From assembly GCA_034008185.1 (NCBI GenBank), contig CM067082.1:88349684-88413683 (forward strand): DNA of 64,000 bases, given 5' to 3'. Source of the DNA: Gorsachius magnificus (Eukaryota; Chordata; Aves; Pelecaniformes; Ardeidae). Positions 26,801 to 38,200 of the stretch are shown one piece after another. The translations under genes and the position numbers were made by a program. How positions within the stretch are numbered: position 1 is the first letter of the stretch; every line of letters begins with the position of its first letter. The notes below the pieces were generated by a model that worked only from the letters and a program-made list of their open reading frames with translations, made no database searches and was not told where the DNA came from.

Positions 26801-27769
26801 CACACGGGACAAAAGCCACCGTGCTCACACTAGCTATTAAGTTCTCCTTGTTGTCTGGGATTGTGTACCTACAGGCTGGAAACTAGAAGTTTTAGCTAAG
26901 GAATGGTTTCTTGAAGCACACCTAATAGAAGTTGAATAAGGCTTCTACCAAGAAATAAAGAAAATTGCCACTGCAAGTAGACTTCCAATATAGGTACGGT
27001 AGTTCGGAGAAAGAACATTTCAGTTTGGGAGGTCGCTAGCTTTCTGGAGTTCCTTACCATAATAGTTACCAGAACAACAAGAGAATTACTAAGACTTTAA
27101 ACTCCAAATATTTACAGTGCAAGTCAAGAGTTCCTACAGTGCTCATTTAACATATGTATGTACCACATATGAGCAATCCCAGTGAATGCAGGTAAGCTAC
27201 CAGCATTTACAGCGCTAGGCTGTTCTGTAATTGCATGGGCTCTGTAAAATGAAATAAACTCTTCAGTTGAAAAAGTTGTGCATTAACAATGCATTTGGAA
27301 CTCGCAGCTGGAAAAGAAAGCAGAATGCTCATTGACAATAAAACATCACATCAACAGACAAAACATTTAGATGGCTTTAACTGTATGAGCAGAAAACAGT
27401 CAATCCAAGCTTCTTTTTTACTTTTCTTGAAATAAGGAACAAGAAAGTAGAAAACTAGCCAAACAGCAGAGCTGAAGATTGTTTTAGGTGTTCATATGCA
27501 GCCAGCCAGAGCCACATATCAAATCCATATTTTTATCACAAGTCATTTTGTGAGGACTACCTCAGCCCATCTAGACCCACAGGATTATATTTTAAAAGGC
27601 ACAGGAGAACTTAAATCAGCCATAAAACAAAGCTTTGCTCAGAGGGAAGGTGGTTTTTATCCCCTGGCCCCACGTTAGAGCCGGCCGGGGATTTTTCTAC
27701 CGCGTCCCCCCCTCCCGGTACCAGTACCTGCGGCAGTTTGGGGTCGTTGATGTCCCAGGTCAGCTTCAT
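22920..27769 (-). CDS. GCM2: GCM2, glial cells missing homolog 2 (parathyroid transcription factor)
   Basis: Five coding exons in gene order: 27769-27728, 26423-26171, 25769-25657, 24126-24001, 23801-22920. They total 1416 bp, giving 471 aa plus TGA with all phases matching. GCM2 is a nuclear zinc-containing DNA-binding protein required for parathyroid development; in birds it marks the pharyngeal-pouch parathyroid lineage. The GCM domain covers about residues 1-160: [69 protein letters not shown]. The last exon carries [15 protein letters not shown] (from residue 364), typical of GCM2. GCM1 is excluded by this C-terminal region and by the MAK/SYCP2L neighbours. Human GCM2 is about 506 aa, with an N-terminal extension missing here. 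The ATG at 27769 is the first after an in-frame TAA at about 27806. Confidence 0.96.
24001..24126 (-). CDS. GCM2: GCM2 coding exon 4
   Basis: A 126-bp phase 0-0 exon with acceptor aatctag and donor TCAGAG|gtaagc. It encodes residues 137-178: [20 protein letters not shown], then [20 protein letters not shown] and SE. It closes the GCM domain and contains a basic KKRP cluster that could serve in nuclear import (inference). Confidence 0.94.
25657..25769 (-). CDS. GCM2: GCM2 coding exon 3 (zinc-binding part of GCM domain)
   Basis: A 113-bp exon with acceptor tattcacag and donor TTCCAG|gtaaaa. It encodes [20 protein letters not shown] followed by [17 protein letters not shown] (residues 100-136). 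The CPNC and PCRGH clusters hold zinc ligands of the family. Confidence 0.96.
26171..26423 (-). CDS. GCM2: GCM2 coding exon 2 (core of GCM domain)
   Basis: A 253-bp exon with acceptor ctgccgcag and donor CAAA|gtgagg. It encodes residues 15-98, including [20 protein letters not shown], the [17 protein letters not shown]-contact region and cysteines at 58, 65, 71, 75 and 90. It is strikingly GC- and CpG-rich compared with the other coding exons. C58 replaces a residue that is not cysteine in the human protein as I recall it. Confidence 0.95.
27728..27769 (-). CDS. GCM2: GCM2 coding exon 1
   Basis: A 42-bp coding part, [14 protein letters not shown], ending CCGCAG|gtactg in phase 0. An in-frame TAA lies 12 codons upstream, so this ATG is the likely start unless another upstream exon is spliced in. 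Human GCM2 has about 16 further residues before the equivalent methionine. Confidence 0.9.
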
Positions 27770-28981
27770 GCCGGGGGGCGGCGGCAGGCGGCGGATCCCG
27801 CTTTTTTATGCAGTCCGGGTGCCCCCGGGGTGGGGCCGCCCGGGAGCGCCCCTCCCGCCCCCCGCGGGCAGGGTCTGCTCCCCCCTCCGCCCCCCAAAGC
27901 GGGCTCCGCTGCGGTTACCTGCGGGGGCGTCTTGCTCGAATCCCCCTCCCCGTCCCAGCGCCGGGGGGGCGCACAGGACCGTGACCTCCGCAAATTTGAG
28001 CAGGGTGTGGAAGGCTGATCCCGGGAGTAGCTTGGGCGCTGCCGCTCGCAGCGGGGGGGGTGGGTGGGTGCCCCCCATGTTTGATTTCGAGAGTGGCTCG
28101 GAGCTGCCCGCAGCTTGGAAAGCCCCCGAAGGGAGCCGAAGCCGGGAGGGTGTGCGCGTTACAAATAACCTGCTCTCCCTTAAAAGCACGCGCACGCCTG
28201 CTCTTTAGGTTGAGATGTAAACGAATTAAGCGTGGTTAAGCGCCCTCTTTCCTTCTCGCTGTGCCCGGGGGCACAAAGTTTAAAACCCAAAACCGGTGCT
28301 GTCTTCTCGATCAGCGTCTCTTAACTTAGAAAGTGACGGATAATGTTTTTTTACCTTCTATTTTTAGGAAAAAAAAATAGCCGATGGGGCTTTTTTGGGG
28401 GGAGGGTCATGAAAAGAAAAGTTTGCTTTTCGTTCTCAGAAACAGAAAAAATAAAGCGTGTGTGACCTGGCAGAGACCGCACATTTGGGTGGCTGGTGCT
28501 GCCGCGATCCTTTAAACGATCCCACCTATTCTGACGGATTTTCGAATTCGCTTCCAGCCCCTCTGGTTCCCCTCTAAAAAAAACAAAAAACAAAAAACAA
28601 AAGATGATTGAGCTTTACCCTTAGTTTTGCAAAAAAAGCCGGTAGCAGAAAATGCGTACCCGCCGGTTGGAGCTGAAGCTGGGGCCCACCGAGCCGCCCC
28701 CACAGGTGCAGCTTTTTAGTGTGGGTGTGAAATTGAGCTTCCCCCCCGTCTATCCCCTCCCTTTTTTGTTTTTTCCCCTCTTCTCTACCGGAGCCGGAGA
28801 TGAGTTAGGTTTGCTGAGGAAAGGCGAGCGCTCGGAGCCGCGGGTCTCCCCTCAGCGCCGGGGGTTTCTCCAGCGGTATCTGGCCGAGGTCGTGCGAGGG
28901 TCGTGGGGAAGGAAGGGGGTGAAGCAGTCCCAGCATCTCCCCCGCCTCCTGCCCCGCCATCCCCGCCCCGGCTCCCGGCCC
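27770..28981. promoter_or_regulatory. CpG-rich divergent promoter region between GCM2 and SYCP2L
   Basis: The two start codons are 1.2 kb apart on opposite strands. Both flanks are CpG- and GC-rich (27.66-28.1 kb and 28.65-29.04 kb) around an AT-richer centre. The region includes the TATA-like element on the GCM2 side and a CCCCTCAG motif at 28848-28855 on the SYCP2L side. ATG-AGT-TAG at 28800-28808 would form a minimal upstream ORF if included in the SYCP2L leader. No coding exon is visible. Confidence 0.65.
27801..27812 (-). promoter_or_regulatory. GCM2: TATA-like element upstream of GCM2
   Basis: On the minus strand GCATAAAAAAG begins about 40 nt before the GCM2 ATG. If used, it would leave a 5' UTR of roughly 10 nt, which is unusually short. 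It is the only TATA-like sequence I see in the CpG-rich interval, so it may be coincidental. Confidence 0.3.
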
Positions 28982-29230
28982 ATGGCCCAGGTAAGCGCCG
29001 CGGAACCGGCAGCCGGGCTGCGGGGGTGGACGGGGACGGGACACTGACACAGGGAAAACCCAAATTTTGGGAGAGAGTAAACGGTCTGGAGTCTTTGGGC
29101 AGAAAAAGCGGGCTGGTGGTTTGGGTTTTTTTCCTCCCTTGTATTTTTCTCTTGCTATTTAAAGGAAGAAAAAAGTGAAGAACGGGATAGAGAGGTGAAC
29201 AGCAACATGGCAGCCAGAGGAGAAGACTAT
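28982..29230 (+). CDS. SYCP2L: SYCP2L exons 1-2 (N-terminal leader)
   Basis: Exon 1 contributes only MAQ before the strong donor CAG|gtaagc. Exon 2 (from 29165, acceptor atttaaag) adds [20 protein letters not shown] and DY before TAT|gtaaat, a weaker donor. A second in-frame ATG at 29207 in better context (A at -3, G at +4) would give a protein starting MAARGEDY. Sequence alone does not decide between the starts. Confidence 0.7.
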
Positions 29231-32200
29231 GTAAATATCTCTTAAATGCATCCTTAGCTTTATCTTATGAATGGTTGTATGTATATTTAAAGGTGTGTTC
29301 TTAAATGGATATGGCGTGACCTAGAATTTTTAGTAATTTAATGCACCGTGGGAAGTGTGGCAGACCCCTTCATCTTTTCTTTAGTAAGTGGGGAGAAATG
29401 ATCAGAATAGTTGCGGGAATTCTGTAAATTCTAGGAATTACAAAGTTGAGCATGCTAGGGGAATTGCTTGTTTCCCTACTCAGTTTCCTTCAAGGTTACT
29501 CAAGGTCCTGTCTCTGTTGGAGGCTAAGCCTGATGTTTCACCTTCAGATGTTGCTGTAAAATGAAGGTAAAGAAAAAAACGAAGTAAAGCTGAATAAACA
29601 GAAAGCCTACAGCTCTTAAAATAGCGTTGTATTTTCTCATAATTGGTGCTACAATGATTCAAATGTCTGCTTATTTTAATCACTAGTGGTTTGCTTCTCC
29701 TCCCTCTGCAGCTTGAATCGCTTCTCACTGATGCTTTTCAGGGGAAGGGATTTCAGAAAATAAGTGAACTGCTTCAGGAGAGAGAAATAGAGCCTCTCCA
29801 GAAATACAGCGAATCTCTTTTCAACCAGCTGGACAGAGCACTGAGAAAGGCAAGTACCATAAATAATCTTAACCATGTTAATACCCAGCTCTATGGGTAT
29901 CGGACTAATAAAGCGCAGTGCTCTGTGTTTCTGTAGGAGCTGGACAAGAATGAGTTCCAGAATGTTTCGCTGCTGCTGAAATGTATTCAGCTCTTCTTTA
30001 AAAGTGATCTTCAAGAAGGGATGAGTTTGTTTATTGAGCAAGGACTGGTAGAAAAGATGAGTACAATACTACATATGAGTTGCTAATGTGACTTAAGGTT
30101 CCTTGCATTGGGAAAAGAACCCCAAGGAAGGGAGAGCTAGATGATGACTTCTTGGCCACGCAAAAACAAAAAAAAATTTTTTAATATATGGCATGAGTTG
30201 AGTGGGGAAAACATTTACTTTCATTGCATTGCTTTCAGTACAGCAGCTAATATCATGGCTTCACTTATTGCCTGACTTAATGGGTTTATGGTGGGTTTTT
30301 TTTTTTAAGCTGACAATGGAAGGAGATGAGTTTTGCTGCGTCCCACCTGTGAAATGATATAGAATTTCTAAATACATTTTAAGTACTCCAGCAAAATACA
30401 AACTACTCATAAATTCTATCACTAAAATTGTGCTTTTATAACTTTAAAAGCTGACATACTCTTTATGAATGTCTCTTTTTAGATACATAGCAAACCAGAT
30501 GCATTTAATCTGCAATTGTATTTCATCTTTTAATGGCACAACACTGATTTCAGCTGGTAATATTTGTAGAAGCAGAAATGCACTTTTGCCTAAGAGGAGT
30601 AATACCTGGATCTAACGTAGCTAGGATGGAACAGTTAACACTTGCTCTCTGTTAGCAGAGTTGTATCAAGGCATCCACAGTCCAAAATGTAGTAATCCTG
30701 CCTTGTAATCATGCTTTTCAGGGATACAGTTGCTCAAAATTCCTGTATGGAGCAATTATTTATGAAGTTTCACCAATCTGAGCTCTGTATCTCCAGTGAA
30801 GCATAGATTTCTAGTTAGCCATAGGTGTGTTATGCAAGGTGTTTAATAACATAAAGTATTAAAATAATGACTTTGAATAAAGCTTGATGAATTTTTAAAA
30901 TGTTATTTCACTGTGAATTGACATCCTCTAGAAATTTCTGTAGCAGTTATGATGCTGCTAGCACTGTGTCAAGGAGGTCCTGAGCACCAAGCGTGGGTGC
31001 CTTGAGACAAGAAAGGAGGACAAAAGGGGGGCTGGGGGGGATGGGGGGAGCCCTGCTGAGCAGGTGTGAGGGTGGCACTTTTCATGTCCTCCTAGCAAAA
31101 TTCAAGCTCCTTAATGCCGCATAGGTTTTGACACAGTACCTGACTTTGAGGTTCAAGGACAAACACCCCCCCCGTCTATGTGCATAAGGTTTCCTGCAGG
31201 TATATCTAGTTTAAAGATTATTAACTCTTCTTCCCTGATTTTAACTGATTCTTTTAACTTTTACCTGGTATCTTGGTTTGAAAGAGCAAGAGAGTTTGTG
31301 ATCCTCATCGACCCGAACGAGAATAAATTTTTGATGTTACTACTTGAAGACTTCTTTGACTCTGCATTGGTATGTATATGTGCCGAGGGGGCAGAAGGGT
31401 TGCCTTTATTGGATAAGAAAGCCATCGTGCACAAACAGTTTTCTGTTAAAAAATATGAGTTATTCAGAGCCTGTGCTCTAGGACCAGGCCTGGGATGCGG
31501 CTCAGGTGGTGGGGACGGGCAGTGCCCAGGACCCTGCTCTGGGCTGGCGTTAGGCTGAGGTTGGATGCACCTGGGAGAAGCTGCTGCAGGGGCTGCACAG
31601 GGCTGCAGCAGTGTTTTCTCATTTTCTAACATGAAGCCAAGTATATGTTTTCGTAGGGAAATGTGTCAGCAGTTCTGATGCATTTTGTGTGCTGAAGCCC
31701 TTGTTTAAAAACCCAGCTTACTGCCACTGAGCTGCACCTTATGTGCAAACGTGTTTGCCAAGGTGGTCCTGGCGATTTGTTTCTATGGTGTTTGAAACAG
31801 CTGATTTAAAGAATAATCTGAACTGCTTACAATTCTCATTTAGATTTCTATTTTAAATATTCATAACTTTAAAGGTACTGGTGGCCTAGTGATGTACATT
31901 TTCAGTAGGAAGAATGCTTTCAGCTTCTTTCCCCAAGCTGTTCCCCCAATCTTGTCTGTAGCTTGCTGTAACTGTGTCACTTTGTGCATCAGAATTTACT
32001 TGAATACTTCTGACACTTTTTCAGAGAGTTGATAAAAGATATTTGAGCAAAATTAATTTTTCTTCTTTCTCTGCTAACCACATTGAAATTATAAATATAA
32101 ATTATTTATTTGTCAAAACTTGATTTCTTTGTCTTCCTGGTCCGTTTCTTCCATATGCTCTCACTGTGGAGGATGAAGTGTTGTTTTATTTGTGTTGTGT

Positions 32201-35200
32201 TTTTTAATTATTATTTTTAGTTTTCCTCAGTGGATTTTAACACTCTTCAGGTATCCTGTGTTATGAGATCTAGTACTGTAGTATGTAAACATAAAATGTA
32301 TTTTTACATAGGCCCATATGTGCAATAAAAGTAATGAAGCGGGGCCCTGACATGGGTTTTCCAGGGAACCTCTCCGGAGCTCCTGAAATCCCCAGGGGAA
32401 GTGGGTGCTTTGCTCCCTTTACCCTCCCTGCACAATGCCAACCTGTATGATCGGGGTGACCGTACGTGATATACCTGTATCAGGTGGCATTGCTTTTCCT
32501 GATGTGGGTACAGTAGTGTTTTATGTTATTTTAGCCCCTGAAAGGTGTGACAGTGGGGCATAAATGAATCGGCACTTAGAGTACTGCTGTTCTTGGGTTG
32601 TGGTGTGTTAACGAAGGCTTCCTTTACTTTTTCCATCAGGTGATTTGCCGGTGTAGTAATGAAGGTCAGCATTGTTTTTCCTTCCATTCCTTGATATCCT
32701 CACTTGATATCTCAGTTTCAGGAGCATGTCTCTTTATTCTGCTTGACCTCTATTCCCTTTCTCTTCTCCCCTCCACTCCTTTCTTCCTCCTCTCTGCAAT
32801 GCTTTCTTTAAATCCTCCTGCTAATTCCCCTCCAGTTAACTTTCATTAACACTTACAATGGAGCACAAAACCTTTTACTCTTTCTCTTTGTTTGTTTTGA
32901 ATATGCTGAAAGAAAAAAATCTTGCTATTTAAATGGTTGGCATCAAGTATTTCACTTGGTCAGAGTAAGCGGAGCTTCTGAAAGGACTTGAGGCTAGACA
33001 GTCTGCTCTTGCACATCCATTCCTAGTTGCTTCAGCTGTTACTCCCTTGCCGAAGGCAACCACCTCCACGGAATAACATGGCAACTCCTTCAGCCATGCT
33101 AACTAGACGGAGGGATGTCTGTCTCTTTCATTTCAGCAGCAAGATTTTTGTCTCTGGCTGCAGCTGGCTTTCCATTAGGGCAGGGGAGCAGCTGCTTTCA
33201 GAAGGAGCAAGTGTCCGTGTGCCCAGACGCCCAGGCTCACAAGTCACGTAGAGACAAAGCGTTATATTGCAGGGCGGGTAACTTGAGTTTATTCATCCTC
33301 GTAGCTATTCTAGCGGGAGCAGAGCGGGCACAAGTGTCTCTTCTGGTTAATAATACTCAAGTGGTTTGCTCTCTTGACTTTGTCAAAAGCTGCATGTCAC
33401 GGATTTATCTGTTGTGGTTAGTAAGTAGCTTCTCCTTTCTGTATCTATTTAAATAGTTAATGGAGAAGCTACAAGTTCCCTTTTCTGTCTAGGATTAGAT
33501 CGTTGTAAGCTTTGTTTAAAACTGAATCCCTAGCTGGGATGTTTTTATTCCTTCAATGTCACAAACTGTAGTTGTGTCAGCTATCTTTTATACGGAGACC
33601 GAGCTCATTGCTGGCTGTAACCTTTCAAATGATTTTTTAGGGAAGAAAGAGCTGGTGAATTTATTTTTACCTGAGCTAGGGCATCTGGTGACAGAAGCAA
33701 GTATTTGCTGCGCTCTGCGGCAGGAGGTAAGACTCCTACTAGGAGACGAAAATACAGATGGATGTGCACACAGGTGTGTGTAATTAGATACAAAAGTGAA
33801 AAATATGTTACTGAATTATTTCCTTTTCTATTCTGCCCCTTCCTCTGTGGTGGGAAAGGCTTTGAGGACGCTCAACTCTATACTCGACAGTGTCCCGCGG
33901 GAGGAGAGAAAGAAATTCCCTCTGTCTGAAGAGATGTGCTCCCTCACGTAAGTGGTTTTCCCTCCAGCTTTTGTGGCAGGGAAGACGGTGTTTAGCTACA
34001 GGAGTTAAAGTTATTTCTGCTTTAACTCATTGCATTGTGTTGTTTCAGGAAAGACCTTGCAAAAACTATACTGGAGGTTGGTGGTAAGAAGAACTTAGTG
34101 GCTATTCTTATGAAGCTGTTGTTCTCTGGCTTATTTATTACAGATGAATTATAATTTAAATTATTTCCTTGTAGATAGGTGATTTTTGGGGAGGAAAATC
34201 AGATGGTACTTTAAGACAATGTTAATAAAAATTGTTAGATGCAGCAATGCATTAGTTCTTTCTGGTTAGTATTAGTAATTCATATTAACTAATAAGAAAA
34301 GCTAAGCTGATGTCTGTAGAAAGGTAATTAGATCAGCTTTATGTACGTGCTTACAAAGCATGCTTGCTGTTAGTCTTTAAAAAAATAAATAAATTTCACG
34401 ACTTTGCCAGGCTGTGGACAAACTTCAGTTAATAAGGTTAATAGCCTCTTGAGTGAAATCTTGTTTGTTTTCTCCTAGCAATGACACTTTCTAAGGTGTT
34501 ACTTCGGTATGTGAAATGTAACTTAACTGTAGTGTGCAAGCGATGAGGCTTTGCCTTCATCCCCTCCCTGATCCCCAGGAACATCTCCTGACGCAGGAGC
34601 GTGTGTCATAGCAGTGCTCTGAACCTCAACCTTGCTGAGCTGGGGGGGAGCTGAGGATGCCTGCAGCTGACACTTGGCTCTTACCCTCTGCTGTTTTCCT
34701 AGATCAAACTGAAGCTAGCTGATGAATATGACTGTATAGTATATTTGTGCGAGAGCAGCAATGCTATGACCCTCTCTTATGCTGCGGGGGAATACTTATC
34801 CTGTGCTTATGTTTACCGTGTAGATTATGACCTTCAGGTTGCCCTTTCAGAAGCGCTTTGTAGGTTAATGACAAAAAAATGGAGGGATGACCTTGTTCAC
34901 CACTGGTTTGAAGATAGCTATCTTGCTGAAGCTTTCAAAGAGATCAAGGATAGAGAATTTGAGACGGTGAGGGTCCTTATTTTGAAAACAACATACTTGA
35001 CAAGTCTGTATAGGGGCTAGTTTTGGTTGAGTTCAGTCGAGATGTCCTTGTAAGAAGTTCCTACGAAACTGATTTTATAAATACACAGTTTTTTAGTTAT
35101 TTGTGGATAGCGGTTTTTCTTTTTTTTTTTTAATCTGGCAAATATAAAATGGCATATTGTTAAAATAGATTATTTCTAAGTTATTTTACTTCTAAAGCAT

Positions 35201-38200
35201 AAAGTTAATTTTTGTGGTTTATGTTTTGAGGCTTGCTGGTCATAAGTTGGGTCTGACCATTTGTAGCAACTTGAGTGTTTCTTCCCCAGTGGCCTTTGGT
35301 TTTGCACTGACTAGTTAAAAGCTTTATCTGGAGTAGAGGTTGCACAGCCCAACAGAGTAACTCTTTGCAAAGGAAATGTAGGCTGACCTTTAATACGATG
35401 TCATTTGTCTTGAAGGACTGTAGAAAATTTCTTAACCAGCTAAATGAAAGGCTTGGGGATGAAAGAAGGTAAGCTGTGAACCAACAAAATAAACTGGTGC
35501 TGTCGTTACGGCAGAGGGGAAAAACTAGGGTTGTAAACTGACTTGGGTTATATTAAAAAAAATAAAATTTACATCACCTATGTGAATAATTAAGTTCTTA
35601 AGAGACTTTATTCATTCATTTTAATGGTGGTTCTTTTGAAAGTAAAATCAATGAAGACAATGCATCACTACTAAAATACTGTCTTCTCTAAGCTTCTCCA
35701 AGCTTAATTTACCTCTAGGAATTTATTAATTCTTTTTTGAACAGTAAGATTAGTAACCAATCTTAACGATTTTATCTTTCATACATATAACATCAGAGTC
35801 TGACTTTATCACATGAAGTCTGCTTTTCTTCCAGAGTCTATTCATTTCCTTGCATATCTGCTTTTGCTGACATGAATGAGGTAATAGCCCTTAACTCTGT
35901 GATACCTTCCCTACAGTGTTACTGCTGTTAAAATGTTATTTTCTGTGGTGTATGGGGTTTATTTTTTTCCTCCCTGTTTTTCATTGAAGGGCTTAATTTT
36001 CTGGAGTATAGAGTGTAACCTTCTATTCTAGTTGCAAAGTTTGCTTGTTTGTCACTTAGCTCCAAACTTACTGCTGCTGACTTTGCTTTTGTATCAGCCA
36101 AATGATAGAGGCAGTGCTTCTCTTCATGGTGATGACAGAAGAGAGATTCCTAAAAGGAAGCAGGAGGACAGGACAACTCTGATTCCTCCATCAGAGCTGT
36201 TCCCAGACTGCCAGAAAACAAGATTAACTTCATGCCTATGTAGGAGAGGTCATAGTCACAGTTGCAGATCCTGCAGATTGCTTTACTGATCTTTAAGTAA
36301 ATGTATTTGTGGCACTGTTCCTGACTGTCATATCGAATAAAAACGAAGTCAGTGGAAGGCGGTTCCACTGCTGCTGCTTATTTCAACTGCTCAGAAACAT
36401 GGGAAACTTTCACAGACTCTTTCCTGCCACCAGTATGTGAGCAGTTGCGTATTGCCTTTCCCTTGGCTGGTGTAGAGCTATGTCTGACTTTGTCGCTATG
36501 GGTGGGTGAGCGGTAGGCTGGCACCTCGCAGGTTGATCCCAACTCTTATTTCTGTAAAGTATGTGTACACACGTATGTAGAACAACTTCTTCCAATTTCA
36601 TTTTGTTAAAGAAAACTGAGAATGAGACAGGAGTTGTGGGGTTTTTCTGGGAATGGCAGCACTGCGGTTGTGCTTCTCCAGGTGAAGAAGCCGTCGGATG
36701 AGAAGCTGGAGGAGTTCTGGATTGACTTCAACACTGACAGCGAGAGTGTGACTTTCTATGTGGACAGTAATGAGGTAACAGCAAAGCCTATGTGGCCTTG
36801 AGCTCTGGCTTAATGCAGCAGGTGCTCGCTCAGCCCTTCTGATGTGGTGGCTTTGGTTTTCAAAGGGTGCTCTTTGGGACTCTGTGAGGCTGTCGAAAGA
36901 AGCAGTCAGCAGTTACAGCCTGAACGGTAAGGTTTTCCAACCAGAGTTATGCTCCATTTGGCTGTGGGTCCACAAGACACATGGAGCCAACCTAAAGTCT
37001 CACCGTTGCCGAAGAGAGTTCCTGTGTCTTCTCTTCCCTCCTTGTTGTTGATGGTCACCTTGCACCAGCTCTGCTTGCTGGACTGTCTGTGGGCCTGTTT
37101 AGCACAATACCTACCCTCCTGACCCAAGCATGACGTGTTGAGGGGTCAGTTTATAGATGTGCTAGGGAATAGCGTAACCATCTAGACCGGATGAGAAGGA
37201 AAGGGGTGAACAGAGTAATCGGAAATGCATGGGCAAGATGTAAAAGAGACTGTTTTAGAAAAACCCAAACAATTATTGAAATGTTTTTGGGATGACAGAC
37301 TGAATATCTTGCTCTAAAACAGATTTAACTGCTTTTTTTATGCAGAGGATGGTGGAGAAAAGATTGTTAAAATTTACATGAAGATTCCTGCTACTCTTAA
37401 CAAAACAGAAGCAACGAAAATCAAAATATCCTTCAGTGCTGAGTTTGAAATCTTAAGTATACTTAAAAAAGTCCTGGGAGATGAAAAAATGATGGTAAGC
37501 TCATAGTATGATTTTTTTTCTTTTCTAAACTGTATTTTACTTGATATATGCTAGGCAAAACCATTCAGTGGGGTGGGTTTTTATTTTTTGATAAATGTTA
37601 ATATAGTTTTTTTTTATACTTGTGATTCATCCACAGACCATGAGGTTTATGGAAAACATTACATGACAGTAAGTAGCTGTAGTATAGTGGCTGTCGTTTA
37701 TCCTTGCAGAAGCCAAGACATTTCCAAATGGTCAACTCAACTAGCATCCAATGATTTGCCAACAATTTGTTGCTGGCAATTAACAATTGTTAGCTATGTT
37801 ATGAAGTAGCTGACTTTACTAGATAAAGATTCTACTTTTTTTTTTTTATGGTCACTTTCACATGAGATTAACTCACACCAACAGAGAAATGTGATTGAAG
37901 AGCAATCTGTCCATGCTGGGAAGCAAGCCAGGCAGAACGAAGCAGGTGATTTTAAAAATTATTTTATTTTATGAAATTTTAATGGTTCAGTTTTAAAACT
38001 AATATCTTACTGGCAGTCCACAGCTTGCAGTTAGCCACATTAAAAAAAAAAAAGCAACCCGCAAGCTCAGTCTTCTACTGTTTGTATCTCATGAGCATGG
38101 TAACTGCTGTTCATGGCGGATGCTGAGTCTCTCTAGTCCAGGGAGCGAGGAAGGGGTGCCATGGCCTTGTGCTGCTGGGGCTGTGTGGGCAGGGGAACGG

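Noticed and set aside
27635..29178. Long ORFs on both strands between and around GCM2 and SYCP2L starts
   Set aside because: They come from GC-rich promoter sequence. Only the short exons of the two genes have correct splice sites and family similarity.
31209..31268. Upstream extension of SYCP2L exon 5 from acceptor ttaaag at 31208
   Set aside because: It needs exon 4 to end at the weak donor CTG|gtagaa (30047) and adds about 20 non-conserved residues while losing VEKM. Kept only as an alternative to the GG acceptor.
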